Shown piece after piece: positions 15,693 through 23,294 of a stretch of 32,802 nucleotides of DNA. The DNA comes from an uncultured Terriglobus sp. (GTDB lineage: Bacteria; Acidobacteriota; Terriglobia; Terriglobales; Acidobacteriaceae). The notes beneath the pieces are model-generated. The model saw only the letters and a program-made list of their open reading frames with translations. It was not told the DNA's origin and did no database searches. The position numbers were made by a program, and so were the translations under genes. The stretch is from contig CALMRM010000287.1 of NCBI GenBank assembly GCA_937871605.1, positions 17,294 through 50,095 of the forward strand. The letters are read 5' to 3'. Each line of letters starts with the position of its first letter. Position 1 is the first letter of the stretch.

Positions 15693-16483
15693 TTAGCTGA
15701 GGAAGGCTTGCGCGTCTTCCAGAATGTCAAGCGTGTTGGAGTCACGCGGCCCATCCCGGTAAGCGAGTACGCGATCCAAGGCAAATGCGATGGCCTCCGC
15801 CAGTTCCGGTCGATTCTTGGCGTCGGGCATGCGCGCCAGCCGACGTAGAACCAATGCTGTGTTGTAGAGCAGAAAGGCCTGGGTCTCTTGAACAAAGCGG
15901 TTCTGCAGCCATGGAAGGTAGCTGGGCATGGATCGCACCTGCAGAATGGCGACGGCAGCCAGCCGCTCTCCGGGACTGGCAGAGGCAACTAACTGGGGCA
16001 GCAAAGGAATGGCGGGTAACGCAAAGGTCCGCATCAGTCCGGCGATTTCGTTCATACTGCGGGTACGATCGTCACCGGCTGGTCTCTCCGCGCGAATGCG
16101 ATCATAGTCGGCGGCCAGCTCTGCCAGCCGGGCACTCACAGTTGACAGCCGTTCACTATAGGCAACCCCGCTGCTCTTCAGTTGCTCGTTCAGCTTTTCC
16201 GAGGAGTCCACCTGGGTTTGGGGAATATCGGGCTGAGGGAAAGGCGTGGTGCCAAGGGCGGCTCTCGTCTCCTGCGCCGCCGCATCGAGGAGGCCATTTA
16301 CTTCGACTGGTCCGAGCTTGAACGATTGTGCCGAGGAGAGCTTGCTCGTGAACACGCCCAGCAGGGCAGCGAGCTCCTTGCGGTAGGTCAGGACTACAGA
16401 ACCGACTACCAGCGGCCATGCGAGGCCGTAATCAGGGTGACGGTAACGGCATACGCGTTCGAAGGTGCTGGCGTGTCGAACAT
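15693..16483 (-). pseudogene. Membrane-anchored helical protein, frameshifted near the N-terminus
   Basis: The track ORF (to 16589) begins with about 55 residues of poor quality. In the other frame, ATG 16483 opens MFDTPAPSNAYAVTVTLITA, which joins naturally to LAWPLVVGSVVLTYRKEL if one C is added at about 16421-16427 (GGCCTC). The rest is a transmembrane helix, then SFKLGPVEVNGLLDAA, a coiled-coil (about residues 120-165) and an Ala/Leu-rich helical repeat region resembling HEAT or Armadillo units (LPAIPLLPQLVASASPGERL). No family name is recognised. The frameshift is either genuine or a one-base sequencing error in a C-run. The intact C-terminal frame suggests recent change or error. Confidence 0.6.
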
Positions 16484-16626
16484 GACTGTTACAGCGTCTC
16501 CGAAGCAGCGTCTTCTTATCTACGAGGCCTGCTAGGCCATTCGGATAGATGGCCCGCACAAGCGACAGCCCATTCTTCCACACTCCCAACCTGCGTCATC
16601 TCCGTAACCGAGTCAGGTGGCCTGGA

Positions 16627-17484
16627 TCAATTGGCTGTGGGCGGCTCGATATGGTCGATCACAAGCACCGGCACGTCAGCCTTGCCGCTCTCGAGCCGCA
16701 GACCAAGCTCCTGCCGCACGGCTGTAAAGAAATCCGGGTCAGTGGAGGGCTCCGACGCAACGCCGGCGTTGCTCGGCGCAAAGCGCAACTCGAAGTCGAA
16801 CCGGCCCGGCAGCGCGGTGCGGTCCACCACGACGCGCTCCGCGGGGTAGGCCAGCAAGTTGGCAATCAGCGGTGTGGCTACGCCTTTGCCTGCGAGCTTG
16901 CCGTTGCCGAAGCTCATGGAGCCTTCGTTGGCTCCGTTTGCTGTGGGCTTCAGGTGCGGGCCGCCCTTGTCCACCGTGAGCAGATATACCGCACGCGGGC
17001 GCATTACGTAGTGCGCTTTCAGGTGAAAGCGGTCGGCCAGCATGGCCTGCTGCATGAGCATCTCGCCGGTGTATTGCCGCGCGGCAAAGGCTGCGATTGT
17101 GTCCGCCATGGTCATGCTGGACAGTTTGCGAAAGCTCTCCACATCGTCTGGGTCGACACGCGCCCGGACGTCGTACTGTGCGTTCTTCGCCCAGCTGGGC
17201 AGCCCCTCCATCTCCTCATCCCGGAATGGCAGAAAGCCGAAGTGATACGCCGCCGAAAGAAGATTCCGCAGGTCCATGCCCTGGCCGGTAATGCCGTTCG
17301 GCTGGTCACCCCAGCTGTCGTTCGCCGTGTCGCGCGCAGGGTCACTCGGGTGGATGGAAACTGCGGCCCACGGCACTGGATCGCCCCCGGGCGGCGGGGC
17401 AGGTACCTGCGCCTGAAGCAGACACGCGGAGAGTACTACAGCGCAAAGAACAAACGAGAATACTTGTGAGGAATAAACCGGCAT
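16627..17484 (-). CDS. TIGR03435 family secreted protein
   Basis: The 285-residue product matches the TIGR03435 pattern, a family expanded in soil Acidobacteria with unknown function. Visible landmarks are WAAVSIHPSDP near the N-terminus, MDLRNLLSAAYHFG, MLQQAMLADRFHLKAHYVMR in slightly altered form (LMQQAMLADRFHLKAHYV), VYLLTVDKGGPHLKP, VVVDRTALPGRFDFELRF and the ending VLVIDHIEPPTAN. A signal peptide with a possible lipobox (VVLSACLLQ) indicates export, perhaps as a lipoprotein. It begins 18 nt after the HEPN partner gene, on the same strand. Confidence 0.88.
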   Translation of the reverse strand: MPVYSSQVFSFVLCAVVLSACLLQAQVPAPPPGGDPVPWAAVSIHPSDPARDTANDSWGDQPNGITGQGMDLRNLLSAAYHFGFLPFRDEEMEGLPSWAKNAQYDVRARVDPDDVESFRKLSSMTMADTIAAFAARQYTGEMLMQQAMLADRFHLKAHYVMRPRAVYLLTVDKGGPHLKPTANGANEGSMSFGNGKLAGKGVATPLIANLLAYPAERVVVDRTALPGRFDFELRFAPSNAGVASEPSTDPDFFTAVRQELGLRLESGKADVPVLVIDHIEPPTAN

Positions 17485-17502
17485 GCAGCGACACCCTATA
17501 CG

Positions 17503-17880
17503 CTAAGCGGCGCGCTCCAGGATGCCCTCTTCAATTAGATGAGGGCCAAACGAGAGACCATCCAGTCTTGCACCATGCACCTGCTTGTTGTGCATGGTAA
17601 GGCGAAGCACCCCTGTCACAATCGGATTGTCCATGCTGAGGATGGTGATGACGTGCTCATTAAAAACAAGACCAGGGCTCCGGGCGGCTGCAATGCGCCT
17701 GTAGGCTTCGAAGCGATCCATGCCATCGAACTCCGGCGCTGCAAGAAAAAAACGCCACGCGCCATATTCTTCCAGCTTGCCCCAGAAAGCCACGACAACA
17801 CGGATGCCACTACGTTCAAGTTCTTGAAGAATGGCTGTATCGACGTTCTTGTCCAAACTTACCAGCGAGCCTTGATCCAT
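17503..17880 (-). CDS. Unnamed partner protein of the HEPN gene, 125 aa
   Basis: The start ATG 17880 lies inside the end of the HEPN gene, a 22-nt overlap, so the two are translationally coupled. The product is a soluble alpha/beta protein: ILQELERSGIRVVVAFWGK, then YGAWRFFLAAPEFDGMDRFE, AYRRIAAA, FNEHVITILSMDNPIVTGV, and a C-terminal GARLDGLSFGPHLIEEGIL. I recall small unnamed proteins with this WRF(hydrophobic)ASP-like core near HEPN or antitoxin-like genes, but this is memory and untested. It lacks the GSxxxGxxSDxD motif of MNT nucleotidyltransferases, so this is not a standard HEPN-MNT pair. No membrane segment or signal peptide is seen. Confidence 0.7.
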   Translation of the reverse strand: MDQGSLVSLDKNVDTAILQELERSGIRVVVAFWGKLEEYGAWRFFLAAPEFDGMDRFEAYRRIAAARSPGLVFNEHVITILSMDNPIVTGVLRLTMHNKQVHGARLDGLSFGPHLIEEGILERAA

Positions 17881-18272
17881 GGCAGCACTCCAGTTGTTTC
17901 ATCCTGTATGGATGAGAGTAATGCACGCGTCTGCGCGGCGGGCGACAAGGCGTAACGGCTCTCCTCGGACCACTCGAGAACGAGCGCCCAGTTAGCGTCA
18001 AACGCTGGCTGCCGGGCACTGAACTCCATGAGTTCACGGTCGAGACCCGCAATGCGCAACAGGTTCAGCAGGTTGTGGGTGTACACCCAACGTGCGTCGG
18101 CTTTGCTGGGGAATGCACTTCGGGAATGCAGCCCAGCAATCCTCGCCTTTAGTGCAGACTCTACGGCATAGCCTGCAAGGTAATACGCCCCGCTTGGGCT
18201 GCCATGCTGCAAAAGCAGGTGCGCCTCATGCAGGCGTATTTCTGTGAGCCGCTGAAAGTCGACCCGTGTCAT
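17859..18272 (-). CDS. HEPN domain protein
   Basis: The 137-residue helical protein carries the core HEPN signature: an N-terminal helix (RLHEAHLLLQHG), the conserved GAYYLAGYAVESALKARIA helix, and a THNLLNLLRIAGL segment. HEPN proteins often act as RNases or as partners of MNT proteins. The usual Rx4-6H nuclease motif of the last helix is not obvious; RLHEAH and RWVYTH fit the spacing but lie elsewhere. ATG 18272 is 5 nt after the efp stop; GTG 18278 is the track start. The pair with the next gene may be a toxin-antitoxin-like module. Base composition is a little lower in GC than efp. Confidence 0.8.
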   Translation of the reverse strand: MTRVDFQRLTEIRLHEAHLLLQHGSPSGAYYLAGYAVESALKARIAGLHSRSAFPSKADARWVYTHNLLNLLRIAGLDRELMEFSARQPAFDANWALVLEWSEESRYALSPAAQTRALLSSIQDETTGVLPWIKARW

Positions 18273-18277
18273 ACCCA

Positions 18278-18838
18278 CTACGCGCGGCTCATGTATGCGC
18301 CTTCCGCCGTGTCGATGCGTATTTTCTCGCCTTCGTTAATAAAGGCCGGCACCTGCACGGTCAGGCCGGTCTCCGTCTTTGCCGGCTTGGTGACGGACGA
18401 CGCCGTGGCAGAGCGGATGCCGGGCTCAGTCTCCACCACCGTCATCTCCACCACGTTGGGCAGCTCCACGCCCACCGGCTTGCCGTCGATAAAGCTGATG
18501 TCGATCTTGATGTTGGGCAGCATGTAGTCCACCGCGTCGCCCAGGATGTCGCGGCCAAGCGTGGTCTGCTCGAAGTTATTCATATCCATAAAGATGTAGT
18601 CATCGCCATCGTTGTAGAGGAACTCCATCTGCACGTCATCCACGATCACGCGCTCAATGGCGTCGCCGGAGCGGAAGCGGTGCTCGAACATGGCACCGGA
18701 TTCCAGGTTGCGCAGTTTGGCTTGAATAAAGGCACGGAGGTTGCCGGGAGTGCGGTGTTCCACGGCGAAAACCGAGTGGAGCTTGTCGTTGTGCTTGATG
18801 ACCATGCCGGGACGCATCTGGGTGGCGGGAATCGCCAT
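18278..18838 (-). CDS. efp: Elongation factor P
   Basis: EF-P enters the ribosomal E site and rescues ribosomes stalled at polyproline. The true start is ATG 18838, with AGGAG 7 nt upstream, giving 186 residues; the longer track frame is upstream shadow. Domain I starts IPATQMRPGMVIKHNDK, domain II has ERVIVDDVQMEFLYNDGDDY, and domain III ends RIDTAEGAYMSRA. The domain I tip loop reads HRTPGNLRAF. Aligned with Escherichia coli VKPGKGQAF, the position of modified Lys34 is Asn33 here. Neither the lysine nor the EarP-type arginine is present at that site, so this EF-P may act unmodified or use another modification. HEPN follows directly. Confidence 0.96.
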   Translation of the reverse strand: MAIPATQMRPGMVIKHNDKLHSVFAVEHRTPGNLRAFIQAKLRNLESGAMFEHRFRSGDAIERVIVDDVQMEFLYNDGDDYIFMDMNNFEQTTLGRDILGDAVDYMLPNIKIDISFIDGKPVGVELPNVVEMTVVETEPGIRSATASSVTKPAKTETGLTVQVPAFINEGEKIRIDTAEGAYMSRA

Positions 18839-18917
18839 AAAAGGACTCCTAAACGTACTTGTGAGGCTTAAATCTGCATCTGTACGGTGCAGAATCGCTG
18901 TTTTTGCTGCACAAAAC

Positions 18918-18946
18918 TGTACAGAATGTGTCGATTTCGTATGCAA
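18918..18946 (-). promoter_or_regulatory. Possible efp promoter with palindromic -10 region
   Basis: On the minus strand TTGCAT and TGTACA are separated by 17 nt, about 80 nt before the efp start. The -10 candidate sits within the 8-bp palindrome CTGTACAG (18917-18924). Next to it is a TTTTG-CTGCA-CAAAA inverted repeat (18902-18916), and a partial second CTGTAC copy lies downstream. The palindromes suggest a repressor site, but the -10 match is weak. Confidence 0.3.
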
Positions 18947-18977
18947 TTTGCACCCTGATTGTAGCGTGCGGTGCACC

Positions 18978-19988
18978 TTACGATGCTTTACCGAAGAGAT
19001 GCCGGAAGAAGCGGCCGAGCGCGTGAAAGGGGTTCGGTCCCCCTGGCGGCGGCGCAGAGGATTCCACGTGCGCGGCGGCGGTACCATCCGGCGGTGTACC
19101 GGTTCCGGCGGCAGCGGGCGAACTGGCCTGTGCCTGACCCTGAGCCGCAGTTCCACCTGCAGTGTTGCCGGCCGGGTTCAAGCTCTCGGGCCCGGTGGTC
19201 TGCCCCGGCGGCCCGGTAACCGTGTTGCTGGTGCCGTTGTAATTCAGCGCGGTGGACACCTGCACGTGCGTCTCGGCTGGCAGGGCTTGGGGCACCGTCG
19301 GCTTCACCAGGCCCTGGCTCTCAGCTTCCGGGAACGGGTTATTGCGCGCCGCCTCGGTGATCTTGCCGTTGCCGTGCTTGCCCTTGCCCGCCAGCACCAG
19401 CGGCTCGGGTTTGGGGCAGCCGCAGCTGCTGCCCTCGTGGTCCACCACCTCACGCAGGCTGCCATGCTCAAACAGAACGCGCTGGCCCGGCCGGATGAAA
19501 TACGCCCCCATGCCGAAGGCCTCGGTCACGTGCAGAATCGGCGCGTCTTTGCCCGCATTCTCGATACAGGTGTCGCCGTTCGCCGTCAGGCGCATGGACA
19601 CGTTCAACGGCGCGCTGTCGGACAGCTGCAGCCGGAAGTCCGGCGTGACCAGGATGTCGTTTTTTTCGGCCCGCGTGCGCATTTCCACCGCGCCGCTATT
19701 GAGCGCCAGCATTAGCGGCGGCCGCTGAACGTCCAGCGCAGGTTGCGCGAGCCGCACGGAAGAGCCGGTGCACACCCGTACGGAGCCGCCGCGCGTCAGC
19801 GAGACCTCTGCCGTGCCCGCACCTGCCTCCACCATGCCTGTGTTGGCGATGGTAGCGCGCCCTCCGCTGACCGTCACCGTGCCCGTAATGGCCGCGCCTT
19901 CCGTCTTCAATGAACCAAGCGGCTGTTGCCCAGCGCAGGCCGAGGCGAGCAACGCGCCCACAACACCCGCAATGCCCCGGTAAAGCAC
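18978..19988 (-). CDS. FecR-like secreted protein with disordered C-terminal tail
   Basis: The 336-residue product starts at GTG 19988, one base after the trpG stop. An export signal ends at LLASACAGQQ; a cysteine lies at the possible lipobox but the -3 residue is Ala, so lipoprotein status is uncertain. Residues about 50-200 look FecR-like: AEVSLTRGGSVRVCTGSSVR, LMLALNSGAVEMRT and AYFIRPGQRVLFEHGSLRE. From about 240 the chain is rich in Pro, Ala, Gly, Thr and Ser and probably disordered. It ends in a short basic-hydrophobic helix FHALGRFFRHLFGK. No sigma factor or TonB receptor is adjacent, so a FecR signalling role is not supported. Confidence 0.7.
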   Translation of the reverse strand: MLYRGIAGVVGALLASACAGQQPLGSLKTEGAAITGTVTVSGGRATIANTGMVEAGAGTAEVSLTRGGSVRVCTGSSVRLAQPALDVQRPPLMLALNSGAVEMRTRAEKNDILVTPDFRLQLSDSAPLNVSMRLTANGDTCIENAGKDAPILHVTEAFGMGAYFIRPGQRVLFEHGSLREVVDHEGSSCGCPKPEPLVLAGKGKHGNGKITEAARNNPFPEAESQGLVKPTVPQALPAETHVQVSTALNYNGTSNTVTGPPGQTTGPESLNPAGNTAGGTAAQGQAQASSPAAAGTGTPPDGTAAAHVESSAPPPGGPNPFHALGRFFRHLFGKAS

Positions 19989-19989
19989 G

Positions 19990-20586
<597 letters not shown>

Positions 20587-20731
20587 CAGTGTAGCGCCGC
20601 TGCCACGCGTAGCGGCTTCGGCCGCCCGGTAGGTACGAGATTGCGTGGGAACGCGGCGTTGGTCCCCATGCTGAGCCGCTTACGTCCAGGGAGGTTGCTA
20701 CCATGGCGCGGTCACGCACGGCGTGGTGAAC

Positions 20732-21400
20732 CTACTCCATCTTCCAGACGCCGCGATTGTCCCCGTCGTTCTTGGGCCAGGTGGGCCGGTCCAGCTCAAA
20801 CAGGTCGCGTGTGGTGCAGTAGCCACCGCCGCCGTGCATGCGGCCCACCAGCTGCAGCACTGCGGGGTCGATATGGAGGCGTTCGCGATTGCTAAAGGCG
20901 TCCGAGCGCACGTGCACCTCCAAGATTTGCGCCAGCAGGATGGTGCTGCTCGCGTTTGGCTCCACGAGCTGAAAGGTGCGGCACTCCAGCGAGACCGGCG
21001 ACTCCGCAATGCGGGGCGGCTTGACGTGAGAGGACGGTGCCAGGGCCAGCCCAGCCAGCGCCGTTTCGTCCGTGCCACGCGGAGCATTCAACGCGGTCAC
21101 GTTCATGGCCTGTGCGAGCCCCTCGCTCACCAGGTTGATGACGAGTTCGCCCGTGGCGCGCACGTTGGCCAGTGTGTCCTTGCCCTCGCGGTCACTCGCG
21201 GCAGCAAAGCCGACGGCAACCAACGGCGGGTCTGCCAGCAGAAGGTTAAAGAACGAGTACGGCGCAGCGTTCACGCGACTTGCCAGGTCGACCGACGTGA
21301 TCCAGGCGATGGGGCGCGGCATGATCAGCGAGGCAATCAGCTTAAAGCTGTCTCCCTTGCTCATTTCGGCCAGGGTGAAGTGGGAGTATTCGTTGCTCAT
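20732..21400 (-). CDS. Flavin reductase-like domain protein
   Basis: From ATG 21400, with AAGGAAC just upstream, the product is 222 residues. The longer track frame reads through the repeat at 21438-21589 and is spurious. The split-barrel flavin reductase-like domain (FMN-binding) is shown by IASLIMPRPIAWITSVD, NAAPYSFFNLLLADPPLVAV, KDTLANVRATGELVINLV and ECRTFQLVEPN. Family members reduce or bind FMN, or act as flavoredoxins. It lies between trpE and trpG on the same strand; no link to tryptophan synthesis is known. Confidence 0.88.
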   Translation of the reverse strand: MSNEYSHFTLAEMSKGDSFKLIASLIMPRPIAWITSVDLASRVNAAPYSFFNLLLADPPLVAVGFAAASDREGKDTLANVRATGELVINLVSEGLAQAMNVTALNAPRGTDETALAGLALAPSSHVKPPRIAESPVSLECRTFQLVEPNASSTILLAQILEVHVRSDAFSNRERLHIDPAVLQLVGRMHGGGGYCTTRDLFELDRPTWPKNDGDNRGVWKME

Positions 21401-21437
21401 AGTTCCTTGTTGTCTATTGCACACGTTTGCCCATTCA

Positions 21438-21589
21438 TTTGTCATCCCGACCGGAGCACTTGAAAGTTTGTCATCCCGACCGGAGCACGCAGTGCGGAGT
21501 GGAGGGACCTGCTGTTTGCCCGAAGCGCAGAGCAGCCCGGAAGGAAAGCAGGTCCCTCCACTTCGCTTCGCTGCGGTCGGGATGACAAA
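21438..21589. repeat. REP-like inverted element (GTCATCCCGACCGGAGCAC family)
   Basis: A 22-nt unit starting TTTGTCATCCCGACCGG is present twice in direct order (21438-21459 and 21467-21488). The outer arm returns inverted as CGGTCGGGATGACAAA (21574-21589). An inner arm GTGGAGGGACCTGCT (21499-21513) pairs exactly with AGCAGGTCCCTCCAC (21547-21561). The whole can fold into a long stem. It lies between the trpE and flavin reductase genes on the minus strand. No transposase is present. Confidence 0.8.
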
Positions 21590-21622
21590 TCTTGTCTTAT
21601 TGAAGGGGAAATGGAGAGGCAT

Positions 21623-23146
21623 TCAGCGCGACCGGGCGCGTTCAATGGCGCGGACCACGGCCTTGGACTTGTTCACCGTTTCGTCGAACTCGGCGTCCGG
21701 CACGGAGTCTGCCACGACGCCGCCGCCCGCCTGGATGGAGCCGCGCTCGCCGTGCATGAACAGCGTGCGGATGGCGATGCAGCTGTCGAGATTGCCGCTG
21801 AAGTCGGCGTAGAAGATGCTGCCGCCGTAGACGCCGCGGCGTGTGGGTTCCAGCTCTTCGATGATCTCCATGGCGCGGATTTTGGGCGCACCGGAGAGCG
21901 TGCCCGCCGGGAAGCACGAGCGAAACGCATCCACGGGTGCCATGCCGTCGCGCAGCTGCCCTTTGAGCGTGCTCACCAGGTGCATGACGTGCGAGTAGCG
22001 CTCGATGAACATGAGTTTCTTCACCTCGACCGAGCCGAAGCGGCTGACGCGGCCCACGTCGTTGCGGCCCAGGTCCACCAGCATCACGTGCTCGGCCACT
22101 TCCTTTTCGTCGTGGAGCAGGTCCTGTTCCAGCGCTGCATCGGCAGCTTCATCCGCGCCGCGCGGGCGGGTTCCGGCGATGGGATGGTACTCGATGCGGC
22201 CGCCGTGCACGCGCACCAGCAGCTCCGGCGACGAGCCCACGATGTGTGCCGGTGTCTCCACCTGCTGGCCGGGTGCGGCCATGGGAAAACGCAGGAAGTA
22301 CATGTAGGGCGACGGGTTGACGATGCGCAGCGCACGGTAGATCTCGAAGGGGTCGACGCCCGGTGTGCAGTCGAACCGCTGCGACAAGACGCACTGGAAG
22401 ATGTCGCCCGCGCCGATGTACTCCTTGACGCGGTCCACGGCAGCCATGTAGTCGGCGCGCGGCGTGCGTGGCGTTAGTTGGAGCGGACCCTGCACCACGG
22501 TTTTAGCAGGCGGTGCCAGTGGCTGGGCCAGCTGTTGCTCCAGCCGGTCGAGCCGCTCGAGCGCCGTTGCGTAGGCGATGTCGACATCCGGCTGACGCAA
22601 GAGGTCCGCCGTCAGGATGAGGAAGATTTCCTTCTTGACGTGGTCAAACGCCAAGACCTCGTCGAAGAACATGAGGCACGCGTCCGGCACGCCGAGTTCG
22701 TCCATCGCCGTTGCTGGCAGACGTTCGATCTGGCGCACCACGTCATACGCGAAAAAGCCAACGGCACCCGCGGTAAAGGGCGGCAGGCCGGGCAGCTTGG
22801 CGGGCCGGTGCTCGCCCAGGGCGTGCTTCAGCTCTTCAAAGACGTCGCCGGTGTAGGTGCGGCTGTTGCCGCGCTCCGTTGCGGTCAGGGCCGTGCCGCG
22901 CGAGACCAGCTTTTTGTACGGACGTATGCCAATGAAGGTGTAGCGGCCAATGCGCTCACCGCCCTCCACCGACTCCAGCAGAAACGCCTCCGGCTCGTGC
23001 GCGGCGATGCGCAGAAAGACCGAAACCGGCGTGTCCAGGTCTGCCGTTACGGTGCGGTACACCGGAATCAGGGTGTGGCCGCTGCCGGCCAGGGCGTGAA
23101 ACTGCCCGGGTGCTGGCGTTGCGAGAGGTGTGGGTGCATCGGGCAT
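21623..23146 (-). CDS. trpE: Anthranilate synthase component I
   Basis: TrpE condenses chorismate and ammonia to anthranilate, the first step of tryptophan synthesis. The start chosen is ATG 23146, with GGAAGG 7-8 nt upstream, giving 507 residues; the track start at 23203 includes an operator-like palindrome. The chorismate-binding domain shows IAGTRPRGADEAAD, HVMLVDLGRNDVGRVS, FPAGTLSGAPKIRAMEII and YGGSIFYADFSGNLDSCIA. The N-terminal half has FLLESVEGGERIGRYTFIG, carrying the LLES-type segment that forms the tryptophan feedback site in this family. This distinguishes it from PabB. Confidence 0.95.
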   Translation of the reverse strand: MPDAPTPLATPAPGQFHALAGSGHTLIPVYRTVTADLDTPVSVFLRIAAHEPEAFLLESVEGGERIGRYTFIGIRPYKKLVSRGTALTATERGNSRTYTGDVFEELKHALGEHRPAKLPGLPPFTAGAVGFFAYDVVRQIERLPATAMDELGVPDACLMFFDEVLAFDHVKKEIFLILTADLLRQPDVDIAYATALERLDRLEQQLAQPLAPPAKTVVQGPLQLTPRTPRADYMAAVDRVKEYIGAGDIFQCVLSQRFDCTPGVDPFEIYRALRIVNPSPYMYFLRFPMAAPGQQVETPAHIVGSSPELLVRVHGGRIEYHPIAGTRPRGADEAADAALEQDLLHDEKEVAEHVMLVDLGRNDVGRVSRFGSVEVKKLMFIERYSHVMHLVSTLKGQLRDGMAPVDAFRSCFPAGTLSGAPKIRAMEIIEELEPTRRGVYGGSIFYADFSGNLDSCIAIRTLFMHGERGSIQAGGGVVADSVPDAEFDETVNKSKAVVRAIERARSR

Positions 23147-23167
23147 GCCGTTGCCTTCCATCGTACA

Positions 23168-23206
23168 GTTCAGCGGCCACTGAACACCCGAGTGCTGCAG
23201 CACTCG
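23168..23206. promoter_or_regulatory. Palindrome and hairpin in the trpE/dehydrogenase divergent region
   Basis: CGAGTGCTGCAGCACTCG (23189-23206) is a perfect 18-nt palindrome with no loop, as expected of a protein-binding site. Beside it GTTCAG-CGGCCA-CTGAAC (23168-23185) is a 6-bp hairpin. A second TGAACAC...CGAG word lies about 55 nt away towards the plus-strand gene. The region serves trpE on one side and a secreted dehydrogenase on the other; which gene is controlled is unknown. Confidence 0.45.
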
Positions 23207-23294
23207 ACACTTTCCGTCACGCTCGAGGGGCTGGGTTCCTGAACACTCCCCGAGTCACGCCGCGAGTCGGCTTTCTGGCGTCTTACCAGGTACG

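Noticed and set aside
15638-15988. Upstream extension of the alpha/beta hydrolase
   Set aside because: It overlaps the preceding gene in another frame, has poor composition, and lies before the natural MRTHTLKTDRLKL start.
17859-18272. Calling the HEPN pair a standard HEPN-MNT toxin-antitoxin system
   Set aside because: The partner has no nucleotidyltransferase motif, so only the HEPN half fits.
21401-21622. Extension of the flavin reductase frame through the repeat
   Set aside because: It translates the REP-like element and lies upstream of an ATG with a proper ribosome binding site.
23147-23294. Classical trp attenuator
   Set aside because: No leader peptide with tandem Trp codons and no terminator with a T-run was found.
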